DNA from: Populus alba
Taxonomy: Eukaryota > Streptophyta > Magnoliopsida > Malpighiales > Salicaceae
Assembly (NCBI RefSeq): GCF_005239225.2
Contig: NC_133297.1
Span: forward strand, 20,634,147 to 20,698,146
DNA: 64,000 nt
Direction of reading: 5' to 3'
Shown here piece after piece: positions 36,334-48,159 of the stretch. Both the position numbers and the translations under genes were made by a program. A model generated the notes under the pieces. It saw only the letters and a list, made by a program, of their open reading frames with translations. It had not been told where the DNA came from and did not search any database. Numbering within the stretch: the stretch's first letter is position 1; the number at the start of each line of letters is the position of its first letter.

Positions 36334-37284
36334 TGTAAATCCCAGGAAATAAATGTTTCCATAAATTGCAAACTAAATAAATGGAAAATAAAAGCGAAGA
36401 AATTCATGTATAGATTTAAATAAAAAGAAGAATTCAAAAATTTTTGGATGAAATATTTCGAGACATTATAAATTAACCAAGAAATATTGAGGGTTGGATT
36501 AATTAAAGAACATAAACTAAACTAAACTAAACTAAAAAAGTGAGGGGTGGAATTATAAGAAATGAAAATAGGTATAACTTAATTATAAGAAGAAAAAGAT
36601 GTGCGGCAAAACTAGTACACTTAAATGAAATAGGGTCTAAGTGCAAATAAGAGAAATTATGGGGTATAAATACCCTCTCCCTTGCTCATAAAAAATCTGC
36701 AGCAATATTAAAAGAAAGGGAGGGAGATTTTGAATTTATTCTTGTCAAATCAAGAGAAAAATACCAAAATTCCAAGAACCCATCCAAAATTAAGGGTTTA
36801 TAGGTAGAATAAATACTTGTGGGCAAGAGATTAATAAGAAAATTTGAATAAAGAAAGAGGAGGGAGGGCCAACTGCACCATAGGAAGAAGGTGGAGTTGA
36901 AATTTTTTGATTGATTGAAGATCGAAACTTTGATTTGTATCAGGTAAGGAGTTCTAAACATGGTTTTATAAGTCGTTTTAAATTTGACTATGAATTGATA
37001 CCTTAATGTTGAATTTTAGATTAGGGACTTGAATTTGGGAAAATATGTTAATTGTTAAAATTAAGTTAATTCATGTGTTGTATGTGATTAGGGGCATGAA
37101 ATCATAATGATTTATCAAAGAAAATGCATGGGTAATTAAGTAAGGGGTGGTTAGCCATATAAAGAGAAAATAAGGGAATTGTGGTTTTTCCTTATTGAAT
37201 CTATTATAATAGGGTTTTTTTTTTTTTTTGAGAATATGTGTGTGAATTTAATGAAATTAGCATAAAAGGAAAGAGGGAACTCTT
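36334..37284 (+). repeat. Putative divergent LTR, left part, with TATA box
   Basis: Starts TGTAAATCCC, has TATAAATA at 36665-36672 and a donor-like TCAG|GTAAGG near 36941, in the same order as the other LTRs of this type. It stops where Athila LTR sequence begins near 37285 and seems to continue at 48160. No coding sequence is recognised. Confidence 0.45.
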
Positions 37285-38561
37285 GGTTCTAGATGTCTAA
37301 ATGACCTCAATTTTTTAGACAGATTCGGTAAGACATAGGCCTACAACTTTTATGTGTAGTCCAAGATTTAAAAAGGCCGTTTTCAAGTCCAAATTATAGC
37401 AACAACGGAGAAGTTTGAATCTGTCTTGTAGCCCAGACACTATTCAGTGTTCAACCCATATCTCGAGTTGTAGAAGTCCAAATGACCTCAATGTTTTTTC
37501 CTGGAAAGATAAGATAATTTCCTAGAACTTTCATGTGTACAGGTGGTTATAGTTATGATGTTAGCAATGACGTTTTATTCAGACAAGAAGATAAGGATTT
37601 TCACCAATTCAAGAGTTGGCCACCCACTCAACAATTAGTCATCAAATCAATAGTTCCAAATTTTGGCCTATAAAAGGAGGCATTTGCCATGCATTTAGGC
37701 ATCTTGGAGTTCAGATCAAGATCATACTCTTGCTCTCTTTCTTTGTATTTTGTAATGTTTATGCTTTATTTTATGTTATATTAATCTCTTGTTTGTGCTT
37801 TTCATTTCCTTTCCTTTACTCATATAATTATGTTCTTATCTTGTTTATTTATGTTTCTTTCTTTCATTATGTTTAGTTAAATCTATTATGTCAAGGTAAA
37901 AAGGTTACACTAATGGTGTAAGAATAAGTATAGTATAAACTCAACATGGACTTTAATGCTTGATACTAACATGTTTTATATTTATTATCTTGCTCACTCT
38001 TAATACCTTGCTTGTTAAATGATTAATCTAGATTTGTGATGAACAACCCTTGGTATAACAAATGCTTGGCACTTTCATAGCCCAATTGTATGGTATAACC
38101 TACATCTATGCTATCAAAAGTTCTTGATTTGTTGTTAACATAAGCTATCACCATGAATACTTGATAATATTTACTAGTATTGGCATTACTTGAATAAGAT
38201 AAATCATGTTATCAATTTAAAAATCTAGTTGGAACCTCTTTTGTGTGTGGTTTCCAATTGAGTAATCAGAGTTTATATTATACTTGTTTGAAGTACCATT
38301 AGTGGATCCTCTAACCTTGACATTCGTTTTTATCATTGTTTAATCTTCATATTAATCTTACATCTCAAAGTCCTTTTTATTATTATTATTACTACTACTA
38401 CTAATTATTATTAGTATTATTGTTATTGTTATTGTTGTGTTGTTATTATTTTATAATTTATATAGTTAACCTCCCTATGGTTCGACCGTAGTCTTGCCGG
38501 TTTATTTATTACTTCGACACTCCTGCACTTGGGAGAAGACATCAATCTTTTGGTCGTGTCA
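37285..38561 (+). repeat. 5' LTR of the plus-strand Athila-type element, 5'-truncated
   Basis: Similarity to the 3' LTR begins near GGTTCTAGATGTCTAAATGACC (37287) and runs to GGTCGTGTCA at 38561. TATAAAA is at 37669-37675. The U3 start TGATTAG is missing. Confidence 0.82.
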
Positions 38562-38567
38562 AGTTTT

Positions 38568-38584
38568 TGGCGCCATTGTCGAGG
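38568..38584 (+). other. Primer-binding site, tRNA-Asp, mutated
   Basis: TGGCGCCATTGTCGAGG matches the tRNA-Asp complement at 14 of 17 bases. All three differences are transitions. Confidence 0.8.
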
Positions 38585-38787
38585 AGGTAAATTCTTGTAT
38601 AAATTATAATATTTATTTTATTTTCTCTTTTCACTTTTCATTTTATCTAACTTTTATTTTGTTTGTTTTGTTTCTTTTTCTTCTCTTTTCTTTTCTTCCT
38701 TTATTCTCCTCTTACATGTGCATGAGAGTTTGGTCACGTATATTAAGTGGTAGACTTTGTAGGGTATCCTCATCATTTTCAGAAAAT

Positions 38788-40285
38788 ATGGTCGAAGAAG
38801 ATAATCAATCGCTTCATAATAAGAATAATGAGAATAACCGTATGAGAACACTTAGAGACCACATGAATCCCACAAGAACAAGTGCACCCTCATGCATAGT
38901 TTTCTCTCCTGATGCATCTCATTTCAATTTTAAGCCAGACATTATTCAACTTTTACCTTTTTATCATGGCTTAGACCTAGAAAATCCATACTTGCATTTA
39001 AAGGAATTTAAGGAGGTCTGTAACACCTATAATGACTCAAATTGTAGCATGAACACCATTAGATTAAACTTTTTCCTTTTTCATTAAAAGATAAAGCTAA
39101 AACATGGCTATAAAATTTGAGACCAGGATCTGTTCATGCTTGGGATGAAATGCAATAATAATTTTTAAAGAAGTTTTTTCGTCTCACAGAACAAACTCTT
39201 TCAAAAGACAAATCATCATTTTCACTCAAAAGCTAGGAGAAACATTTTACCAATATTGGGATAGGTATCGAGACTTGCTTAATACTTGCCCTCATCATGA
39301 TTTTGAAACATGGAGATTGGTTTCACAATTTTATGAAGGGTTAACACCTAGAGATAGGCAAATGGTTGAATTGATGTGCAATAGAACTTTTGAAGATAAA
39401 GACCCTAATGAAGCAATGGAGTAACTAGACTTGCTAGCCGAAAATGCTCAAAATTAAGACACCACAGGTATTTATGAGGTACCAAGTAAAACTCAACCTT
39501 ATACATCTAGTGGAGGTATGCACAACCTTAAGGAAGATTATGACCTCCAAGCCAAGTTTGCATCTTTAGCTAGAAAAGTCGAAGCACTTGAATTGAAAAA
39601 GAGTGGTCAATTAAAATATGTTCAAGACATTGTGTGTCAAATCTATGAAACCAATGAACACTCAACAAATGATTGCCCAACTTTGCCTTCTTTTAGGAAA
39701 ACCCTCCATGAATAAGCTCATGATTTAAACAGTTTTTAAAGGCCCAATCATAACCATACTCACAAACATATAACCCTGGTTGGAGAAACCACCCTAAATT
39801 TAAGTTGGAAGAGTGATAATAATAATGCATAAACTTCACAGCCACCGTTTCAAGCACACCATAATTTCCAAAATTCTCATGGATATGCACCTCCTTATGC
39901 TCCACCTCCTAGAAGAAATCTTGAGGAAACATTGCATGCATTCATTGAAAAGCAAAAGGAAATCAACACTCAACTTGCTCAAGGGATGGCAAAATTTAAA
40001 GATTCTCTTGCAAAGTTAACATCTGCTCTCAGTTTCCAAGAGAAAGGTAAGTTTCCATCTCAACCACAACAAAATCCAAAAGGGCAATACAATGCAAACA
40101 CAAGTAGTTCTAGAAGCCAACACATGAATCAAGTCAAATCAGTCATCACTCTTCGTAGTGGTAAGGTTAGTGAAAAACCCACTCTTGAACCTTGTGAGAA
40201 AGATGATGAGTCTATCTCTAAGGATAAGGAAGGGGTTGAATCTGAACATTGGAAAGAAAAGGTTGATTCCCCGCCAACACTCTGA
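38788..40285 (+). pseudogene. gag: Athila gag, broken
   Basis: Starts MVEEDNQSLH like the other two copies, with RTLRDHMNPTRTSAPSC and FYHGLDLENPYLHLKEF. A frameshift near 39070 and stops at 39421-39423, 39713-39715 and 39830-39832 break it. The C-terminal part (APPPRRNLEETLHAFIEKQ, LTSALSFQEKGKFPSQPQQ, VITLRSGKV) is well kept. The stop at 39830-39832 is shared with the copy at 1217-2577 but not with the minus-strand copy. Confidence 0.87.
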
Positions 40286-40297
40286 TTTCCTCATGTC

Positions 40298-43200
40298 ATG
40301 ACCAAACAAAGGAAAGTCAACCACAACTCTAAAATCTTTGAAACTTTCAAACAGGTAAGGGCAATATACCTTTGTTGGATGCTATTAAACAGGTTCCTTC
40401 CTATGCTAATACTTCCATATTTGGTCTTTCAAAGTCTCAATCTAGGTGAGTTAAAACCAACTTCTGTAACTCTTTTACTTGCTAATAGATATGTAAAAGT
40501 GCCTAGAGGAATAGTTGAGGATGTGTTAGTACAAATTGATAAATTTATTTACCCTGTTGATTTTGTTGTCTTGGATACACAACTTGTTGAAGCATGTAAT
40601 TCAATTCCTGTAATTTTAGGACGTCCATTTCTTGCCACTTCTAATGCATTGATTAATTGTAGGAATGGACTGATGAAGCTATCATTTGGAAACATGACAT
40701 TGGAGATGAATATTTTCAACATTTACAAGCAACTTGGAGATGATAATGATTTACAAGAAGTGGACTTTATTGAAAAATTAGTTCATGATCAATTTCAAAC
40801 CACTTCTAGTGAAACTGAGATTAATAAATCTAATGATTTGCAAACGATCTACTTTCAAGAAGAATCAAAGGCATGTAATTGGAGACCACAAATTGAAGAA
40901 TTGCCACCACAATCAATTGAGTCCATACCTTCAAGTGTTCAACCACCAAAACCTGATTTGAAGCCATTATCATTCAATCTCAAATACTCATTTTTGGGAG
41001 AAAATGAAACTTTTTCTTTAATAATCTCTTCCAAACTTAATGCACGTCAAAAAGGTAAGTTATTACAGACTCTAAAAATGCACAAAAATGCATTAGGATG
41101 GACCATAACTGACATAAAAGGAATTAGCCCTTTGATTTGCACACACAGGATTTATTTGGAGGAAAATGCTAAACCCTCTAGAGAAATGCAACGAAGGCTT
41201 AATCCTAATATGAAAGAAGTAGTGGAAAATGAAGTCATTAAGCTTCTAGATAATGGAATCATTTATCCTATTTCTGACAGCAAATGGGTAAGTCCTACCC
41301 AAGTTGTACCCAAAAAATCTGAAGTCATTGTGATAACAAATGAGAAAAATGAGTTAATTCCAACTAGGACTATTACTGGTTGGCGCATGTGCATTGACTA
41401 TAGGAAACTTAATTCAATGACTAGAAAAGATCATTTCCCTTTACCTTTCATGGATTAAATCCTAAAAAGAGTTGCAGGTCATGAATTCTATTGTTTCCTA
41501 GATGGCTATTCAGGTTACAATCAAATTGAAATTGCATTGGAAGATCAAGAGAAGACTACTTTCACATGTCCATTTGGTACTTCTGCATATCAAAGGATGC
41601 TTTTTGGATTATATAATGCACCAGCCACGTTTCAAAGATGCATGCTTAGCATATTCAGTGATATGATTGAATGTTTTCTTAAGATTTTTATGGATGATTT
41701 TTCTGTTTTTGGTGATTCATTTGATGATTGTTTGACTAACTTGGAAAAGGTTTTGAGCATGTGTGAAGAGAAGAATCTTGTAGTGAATTGGGAAAAATGT
41801 CACTTTATGGTAACAAACGACATTGTACTTGGTCACATTGTTTCATTGAAAGGAATTGAGGTTGACAAATCTAAAATCGAGTTAATTGTCAACTTACCAA
41901 CACCAAAATCTGTTAAAGATGTTAGATCATTCTTAGGACATGCTCGTTTTTACAGAAGGTTCATCCAAGATTTTAGTGTAATATCTAAGCCCTTGAGTAA
42001 CCTTTTAACAAAGAATAATATTTTTGAATGGATTGAATATTGTGAAGAAGCCTTTGTTAAACTAAAAAAATTGTTTACTTCTGCTCCTGTCATTCAACCT
42101 CCTGATTGGTCATTACCTTTTGAAATAATGTGTGATGCTAGTGATTATGCCATAGGTGCTGTTTTGGGACAAACAAAAGATAAGAAACCATATGTGATTT
42201 ATTATGCAAGTAAAACTTTAAATAGTGCTCAAATGAATTACACCACCACTAAAAAAGAATTACTTGTAGTAGTATTTGCATGTGATAAATTTAGGTTTTA
42301 TCTTGTTGGCTAACCTGTTGTTGTTTTTAGTGATCATGCAACATTGAAATATCTTCTTTCTAAGAAAGATTTTAAGGCTAGATTGGTGCGATGGATTTTG
42401 TTTCTTCAAGAATTTGATATCACAATCAAAGACAAGAAAGGTACTGAAAATATTATCGCAAATCATTTGTCAAGATTAACAACAGATTCAAAATTTGACA
42501 TCACACCAATCGATGACTATTTTCCCGATGAATTTTTACTTTCTGTTTCTACAATGCCTTGGTTTGCTAATATTATTAATTTTCTTATTTCAGGACAATT
42601 GCCAGCTCATTGAAGTACTCAAGACAAAAGAAAGTTCTTGAACGAAGTGAAGAACTTTTATTGGGATTACTCGTATTTATTTAAATATTGTCCTGATCAA
42701 ATATGAGGTAAGTAGTGTCATTAAATTTTATCATTTTGAGGCATGTGGGGGTCATTTCTCGTCAAAAAAGACAACTGCAAAAATCTTACAAAGTGGATTT
42801 TACTGGCCCACCATGTTCAAGGGCTCACATGCATTCTGCAAAATTTGTGAAAATTATTAAAAGTTGGGATCTATTTCAAAACGTCACATGATGTCTTTAA
42901 ATCCTATTCTTGTCATTGAGATGTTTGACTGTTAGAGTATAGATTTCATGGGTCCATTTCCTCCATCATTTGGTTTCGTATACATATTAGTTGCAGTAGA
43001 TTATGTTTCAAAATGGATAGAGGAAATTCCAAGTCGAAACAATGATCACAAAACAGTGATAAAGTTTTGAAAGACAATATTTTGAGTCGATTTAGAATCC
43101 CTCGAGCTATGATAAGTGATGATGGAACACATTTTTGGAAAAAGCCATTTGATTCTTTAATGAAGAAATATGGAATCACATACAAAGTTTCCACCCCTTA

Positions 43201-43828
43201 TCACCCTTAGACAAGTGGACAAGTAGAGCTTGCTAATAGGGAGATCAAATAGATCTTAGAGAAAACAGTGAACCCTAATAGGAAAGACTGGTCTTTAAGA
43301 CTTAATGATGCACTTTGGGCTTATCGAACTACTTATAAAACATCATTAGGTACGTCACTTTATAGACTAGTCTATGGAAAACCTTGTCACTTGCATGTGG
43401 AAATTGAACATAAAGCTTATTAGGCTATTAAAGCTTTCAATTCAAACCTTGATGATGCTAGTCAGCTGCGAAAATTGCAAATAAATGAGCTTGAGAAAAT
43501 AAGAAATGATGCATATGACAATTCAAGAATTCATAAAGCAAGAATCAAAGAGTTTCATGACAAGAAAATACTGAGGAAAACATTCAATGTTGGTAAAAAT
43601 GTCTTGCTTTATAATTCTCGACTCCATTTATTTCCTAGAAAACTAAGATCAAGATGGAGTGGTCCTTTTATTGTGAAACATGTGTATCCATATGGGGCTT
43701 ATGATATCGAGAATCCAAAGAATGACAATGTTTTCAAGGTAAATGGACATCGTTTGAAAGTTTATTTTGACTATTTTTCGGTTGAAAATGACTCTATTGA
43801 ATTGAGTGATCCTGTATATAAAGCTTGA
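40298..43828 (+). pseudogene. pol: Athila pol: protease remnant, RT, RNase H, integrase; broken
   Basis: The protease keeps LGELKPTSVTLLLANRYVKV and VILGRPFLATSNALIN but has lost the DLGAS active-site segment that the minus-strand element retains. RT follows: WRMCIDYRKLN, a stop at 41456-41458, then FGTSAYQRMLFGLYNAPATF and the catalytic FMDD at 41687-41698. RNase H has IMCDASDYAIGAVLG and TTKKELLVVVFACDKFRFY, with a stop at 42311-42313. Integrase is degraded at 42640-43250 (MISDDGTHF, YHP*TSGQVELANREIK) but intact in its C-terminal part ([19 protein letters not shown]). It ends at 43826-43828. Confidence 0.9.
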
Positions 43829-44026
43829 TTCATTTTCTCACATTGTTTTGTGTTTTGTTTTGGTTTTGCTAGTCTCTCTCTCACCCCGGTCAAATGGCGG
43901 ATAATGGTACTCCATGACTTAAGTCAGCTCTTTCAGTTTCCCATAATAACTTATATCTATGTATATTTGTACAATTCTTTGCTCTTTCTCCCTTTTTTGA
44001 ATCTTTTTCCCAATTTTCATTTAAAA

Positions 44027-44576
44027 ATGGACACCACTCTTAAAAAATTAAAAAAGGTATTTTTTCGCTTTGCCTCCAAATGCGATTAGAAAAATTTACC
44101 ATGCTAGGTGTGCAAGATTGAGGTTGTTAATGAATCATGGAATTCTTGAAGATATTTGCTGGCTAATTGAAGCAAAGGTCCAATTATCAGGTGAATCCTC
44201 TAATTCTTTCATTTCACACATGCTTGGAACAGGAAAAAACACTTTTGCAAAGAAACGTCATGCAAAACGACTGAAAGTCTGTCACATATATGCTAGATGG
44301 ACTTGTAATGCGACATGTCGTTCTTTAGGAATGGTATTTGTAAATCATGAAGATAAAATACAATTTATTAAGGATGGCCTGAGTAAGGGGTCTTTAGATA
44401 ATCTTATGTTGACCCTTGAGATGCATTCTAGTGGAGATGTGCATCATGTAATTCATGATTTATGGACACAATTCCATAAAGAACATGCTCAATTTAGTCT
44501 TGGGAATCTAACTAAAAAAGACCCTATTTGCCAGTTTTTAAGAAATCTGGATGGGAAGCCTATCCCCGACCTATAG
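44027..44576 (+). pseudogene. Unidentified Athila-borne ORF downstream of integrase
   Basis: I do not recognise this protein. It starts MDTTLKKLKKVFF, shifts frame near 44070 and continues KIYHARCARLRLLMNHGI ... KRLKVCHIYARWTCNATCRS ... to PIPDL* at 44576. The minus-strand element has a homologue at 57925-58474, where the segment reads VCQICARWTCNAT in the parallel position and suggests a CX2CX4CX3C metal-binding cluster. There is no signal peptide or membrane segment, so it does not look like the env-like protein of some Athila elements. It lies about 200 bp after integrase and 240 bp before LOG. Confidence 0.65.
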
Positions 44577-44743
44577 AGGGCGTTTAAGCCGTTCTTGGAT
44601 GTAAAACCAAGGAAAGATGCGAGCCACAATCACAACTACCTGTATATAAACATGCTTTTTCAAAATAAATAATTAATAAAGAGAGAGAGATACTATAGTT
44701 GGCCTACATATATATGGTATGATTGCATTTTCAATTTCTCATC

Positions 44744-44750
44744 TATAAAT
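44744..44750 (+). promoter_or_regulatory. TATA-like box before the LOG homologue
   Basis: TATAAAT lies 66 bp before the LOG ATG. The surrounding stretch (TTTTCAATTTCTCATC before, TCTTCTCTTAC after) is nearly identical in the minus-strand element (57744-57750). It may be a promoter taken up with the gene; no expression evidence is available. Confidence 0.4.
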
Positions 44751-44815
44751 TCTTCTCTTACTTCCCTTCATTTCTACTCAACCCATACATTCATCAAATA
44801 TAGAAGTGTGTAGAA

Positions 44816-45469
44816 ATGACAGGTTACTCAAGTCATCGCATAAGAAATATTTATGTTTTTAGTGGATCTAGTCTTGGGAAAGAAAAAGAGTTTTTAGAAT
44901 CAGCAAACCATCTTGGTCAGGTACTAGTTAAGAGAAAGATTCATTTAGTGTATGGGGGAGGCAGCCTTGGTTTAATGTAGGGTGTGGCAATGACTGCATT
45001 TTTAGGAGGCAGTCAAGTTTTGGGGGTTATCCCCAAAGCTTTAGCAAATGGAGACATCATTGAAAAAACAATTGGAGAGGAACTACAGGTCCCCACAATG
45101 TCTGATCGATTGAATGCCATGTTTAACCATATTGATGCCTTTATTGCCTTACCAGGTGGTTTGGGCACATTGGAAGAGATCTTTCATATTTCCTCTTGGG
45201 CCCAACTGCACATTCACCATAAACCTATAGGTTTGTTAAATGTTAATGGTTTCTATGATAAATTGTTGTCTTTTTTTAATCAAGCTGTGGAACAAGAATT
45301 TCTAACATCTTCAGCACGACAAATCATAATCTCTGCTGCTATTGCTGAACAATTGATTGACCAACTATAATCTTTCATCCCTTTCATTGATCCCTACATG
45401 AGTCGCCTAAATTGGTCAACTAAGAAAAGCCGTAAAAAGCTTAGATTAGATTTGAGCCTTCATTTGTGA
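44816..45469 (+). pseudogene. LOG-like cytokinin phosphoribohydrolase homologue, two stops
   Basis: LOG enzymes release active cytokinin bases from cytokinin riboside 5'-monophosphates. The frame from 44816 to the TGA at 45467-45469 is 217 codons with no frameshift or intron. LOG signatures: VYGGGSLGLM, LGVIPKAL, MSDRLNAMFNH, DAFIALPGGLGTLEEIF and ISSWAQLHIHHKPIGLLNV. The catalytic Arg (MSDR) and Glu (TLEE) are kept. Premature stops are at codon 55 (TAG, 44978-44980) and codon 185 (TAA, 45368-45370). By eye about 80-85% of residues match the minus-strand copy. It lies in the element's sense orientation before its 3' LTR. Confidence 0.9.
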
Positions 45470-46079
45470 AACCTTGTATCTTTTGGTTTTATTAATAGCA
45501 TATTATTTTGTTTTGTTACTTCTTATATTTGTTTAAGTGTGTTTCAGGTTTGTCATTTTTCGCTATTTCAGGTGATGTCTTCTATGCTTTATTTTTCTAC
45601 CTTAGGACATTAAGGGCAATGTTTCGTTTTGGCTGGTGGGAGAGGATAGTAGTTGACATAAAAAAAATACTAACTTACTAATTGTTTTTGCTATTATTAA
45701 AACCATTTGACAAAATTGTTATTAGGATGGCAGAGTAAGGAGGAAATTTTATTTACTCTTGAGATGCATCTTAGTAAGTATCATCACCAAGATCTATCAG
45801 AATATTCTTGAAATATTCAGGTTTACAAACTCTCACATTGTTATCACTTGATCCTGCTCGTATACTCATTTAACAAGTATTCTTAAACCTTCATTTTCAC
45901 ACACACACTTTAACATATGATTGTGAGTTGCACATTGGATTATTATTATATTATTTATGTTCTTTTGTTAAACGTAACAACTAAGGAAAATGGATAGTAT
46001 ATAATTTGTAAATTTTTTTTGATAATATTGATGATAATAAAAACGTAGATAAGTTTGGTTTCGTAGCCTCCCTAACCTA

Positions 46080-46330
46080 AGCAATTAAGCTCGAAGGGGT
46101 GTTTTAACACCTAATACCCTAAAGTCAACCGACTTAGGAGCTATTGGCCCAAAGCTTGTTACATGGGTTAAGGAGAAAAGCTTAAGGGAATCAAACATTG
46201 TACTATCTACGTATCAGTATCTGCAACCCGAGTTACTAAGCTCGTAGGGGTGTCTCAACACCGAATGCCTTAAGACAAACTGGTCTGAGAGTCATTAGCC
46301 GAAAACTCGTTACATGAGTTAAAGATGCAT
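46080..46330 (+). repeat. Duplicated hairpin motif in the element 3' region
   Basis: Two related copies, about 151 bp apart (TAAGCTCG at 46086 and 46237). Each holds a GGTGT-NNNN-ACACC hairpin (46098-46111 and 46249-46262) and a second hairpin, AAGTC/GACTT (46122-46135) in copy one and AGAC/GTCT (46273-46286) in copy two. The second stem changes on both sides together. The minus-strand element has the same pair at 56215-56430. Confidence 0.7.
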
Positions 46331-46673
46331 TGTGTTTTAATTTGTATGTGTATATAAATAAATAATAACAAAAAAAAAAACAAAAAAAGAAAGAAAAAAT
46401 AATAATAATCCCAACCCAAGGAAGTTAACTTTAAACATTAGAACACAATATTGTTTTCTTCCAACAAAAGCCCCATCATCTATGTTTTCATACATTGAGC
46501 ACATAAAAAAAGGTCTATTAATATCTTGTTAAAAAAAAATGAAGCAGAAATATAAATTTAATGAGTTTGTTTATCTCGATAGATTAATGGAAGTTGAATG
46601 ATGAATGCCTTGCTTTGTAGAATTTGCAAATTGTTTTTCTATTTTAACACTTTGATTACTAGGGACTAGTAAT

Positions 46674-46690
46674 AAGGTGGTTGGGGGGTG
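46674..46690 (+). other. Polypurine tract
   Basis: AAGGTGGTTGGGGGGTG directly before the LTR start TGATTAG at 46691. Confidence 0.7.
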
Positions 46691-48159
46691 TGATTAGTAC
46701 TTAAAAGTGTATTTTTATTGAGGTTTTATCAAATAAATAAAAGGATTGATTGATGAGTTTAAGTATTGAAATTGAAAGGACAAAAAGAGGGCCAAACTTA
46801 TAAAAGAGATGTTGGTGTAGTCTAAACTGGAACACTGTTTGGTAATTGGGTCATATCTCGAGTTCTAGATGTGCAAATGACCTTAATTGTTTGGAAAGAT
46901 TCGGTAAGACATATGCCTATAACTGTCATGTGGAGTCCAAGATTTTAAAAAGGCCATTTTCAAGTCCAAATTATAGCAACAACGGAGAAGTCTGAATCTG
47001 TCCTCTAGACTAGACACTGTTTAGTGTTCAACCCATATCTCGAGTTCTAGAAGTCCAAATGACCTCAATTTTTTTTTTTCTGGAAAAGATAAGACAATTT
47101 CCTAGAACTTTCATATGTATAGATGGTTCCAGTTATGATATTAGCAATGACGTTTTATTCAGACAAGAAGATAAGGATTTTCACCAAGTCAAGAGTTGGC
47201 CACCCACTCAACAATTAGTCATCAAATCAATAGTTCCAAATTTTGGCCTATAAAAGGAGGCATTTGCCATGCATTTAAGCATCTCGGTGTTCAGATCAAG
47301 ATCATGCTCTTGCTCTCTTTCTTTGTATTTTGTAATGTTTAAGTTTTATTTTATGTTATATTAATGTCTTGTTTGTGCTTTTCATTTCCTTTCATTTACT
47401 TATATAATTATGTTCTTATCTTGTTTATTTATGTTTCTTTCTTTCATTATGTTTAGCTAAATCTATTATGTCAAGGTGAAAATATTACACTAACGGTGTA
47501 AGAATAAGTATAGTATAAACTCCACATGGACTTTAATGCTTGATACTAACATATTTTATATTTATTATCTTGCTCACTCTTCATACCTTGCTTGTTAAAT
47601 GGTTAATCTAGATTTGTGTTGAACAACCCTTGGTACAAAAAATTCTTGGCACTTTCATAGCTCAACCGTATGGTATAACCTACACCTGCGCTATGAAAGG
47701 TACTTGATTTGTTGTTAACATAAGCTATCACCATGAATACCTGATAATATTTACAAGTATTGGCATTACTTGAATAAGATAAATCATGTTATCAATTTAA
47801 AATCTGATTGGAACCTCTTTTGTGTGTGGTTTCCAGTTGAGTAATCAGAGTTTATATTATCCTTGCTTAAAGTACCATTAGTGGATCCTCTAACCTTGAC
47901 ATTCGTTTTTATCATTGTTTAATCCTCACATTAATCGTACATCTTAAAGTCCTCTTTATTATTCCTATTACTATTATATTACTATCATTATCATTACTAC
48001 TACTACTAATTATTATTGTTGTTGTTGTTGTTGTTATGTTGTTGTTATTTATAATTTATATAGTTAACCTCCCTGTAGTTCGACCCTGGTCTTACCGGGT
48101 TATTTATTACTTCAACACTCTTGTACTTGGGAGAAGACATCAATCTTTTGGTCGTGTCA
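46691..48159 (+). repeat. 3' LTR of the plus-strand Athila-type element, complete
   Basis: 1469 bp from TGATTAGTACTTAAAAG to GGTCGTGTCA, with TATAAAA at 47249-47255 and a short ATT/GTT microsatellite at 47955-48050. It defines both LTR termini of the family. Confidence 0.88.

Larger units (their letters stand above)
37285..48159 (+). mobile_element. Athila-type element, plus strand, carrying a LOG homologue
   Basis: Order: truncated 5' LTR (about 37285-38561), tRNA-Asp primer site, gag, pol (PR remnant, RT, RNase H, INT), an unidentified ORF, a LOG homologue, a 3' non-coding region with a duplicated hairpin, a polypurine tract and the 3' LTR (46691-48159). The 5' LTR lacks its first 600 bp or so, so target duplications cannot be checked. 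All ORFs have stops or frameshifts. Confidence 0.88.

Noticed and set aside
44027..44576. The unidentified ORF as an env-like gene
   Set aside because: It is in the right position but has no signal peptide, transmembrane segment or cleavage site.
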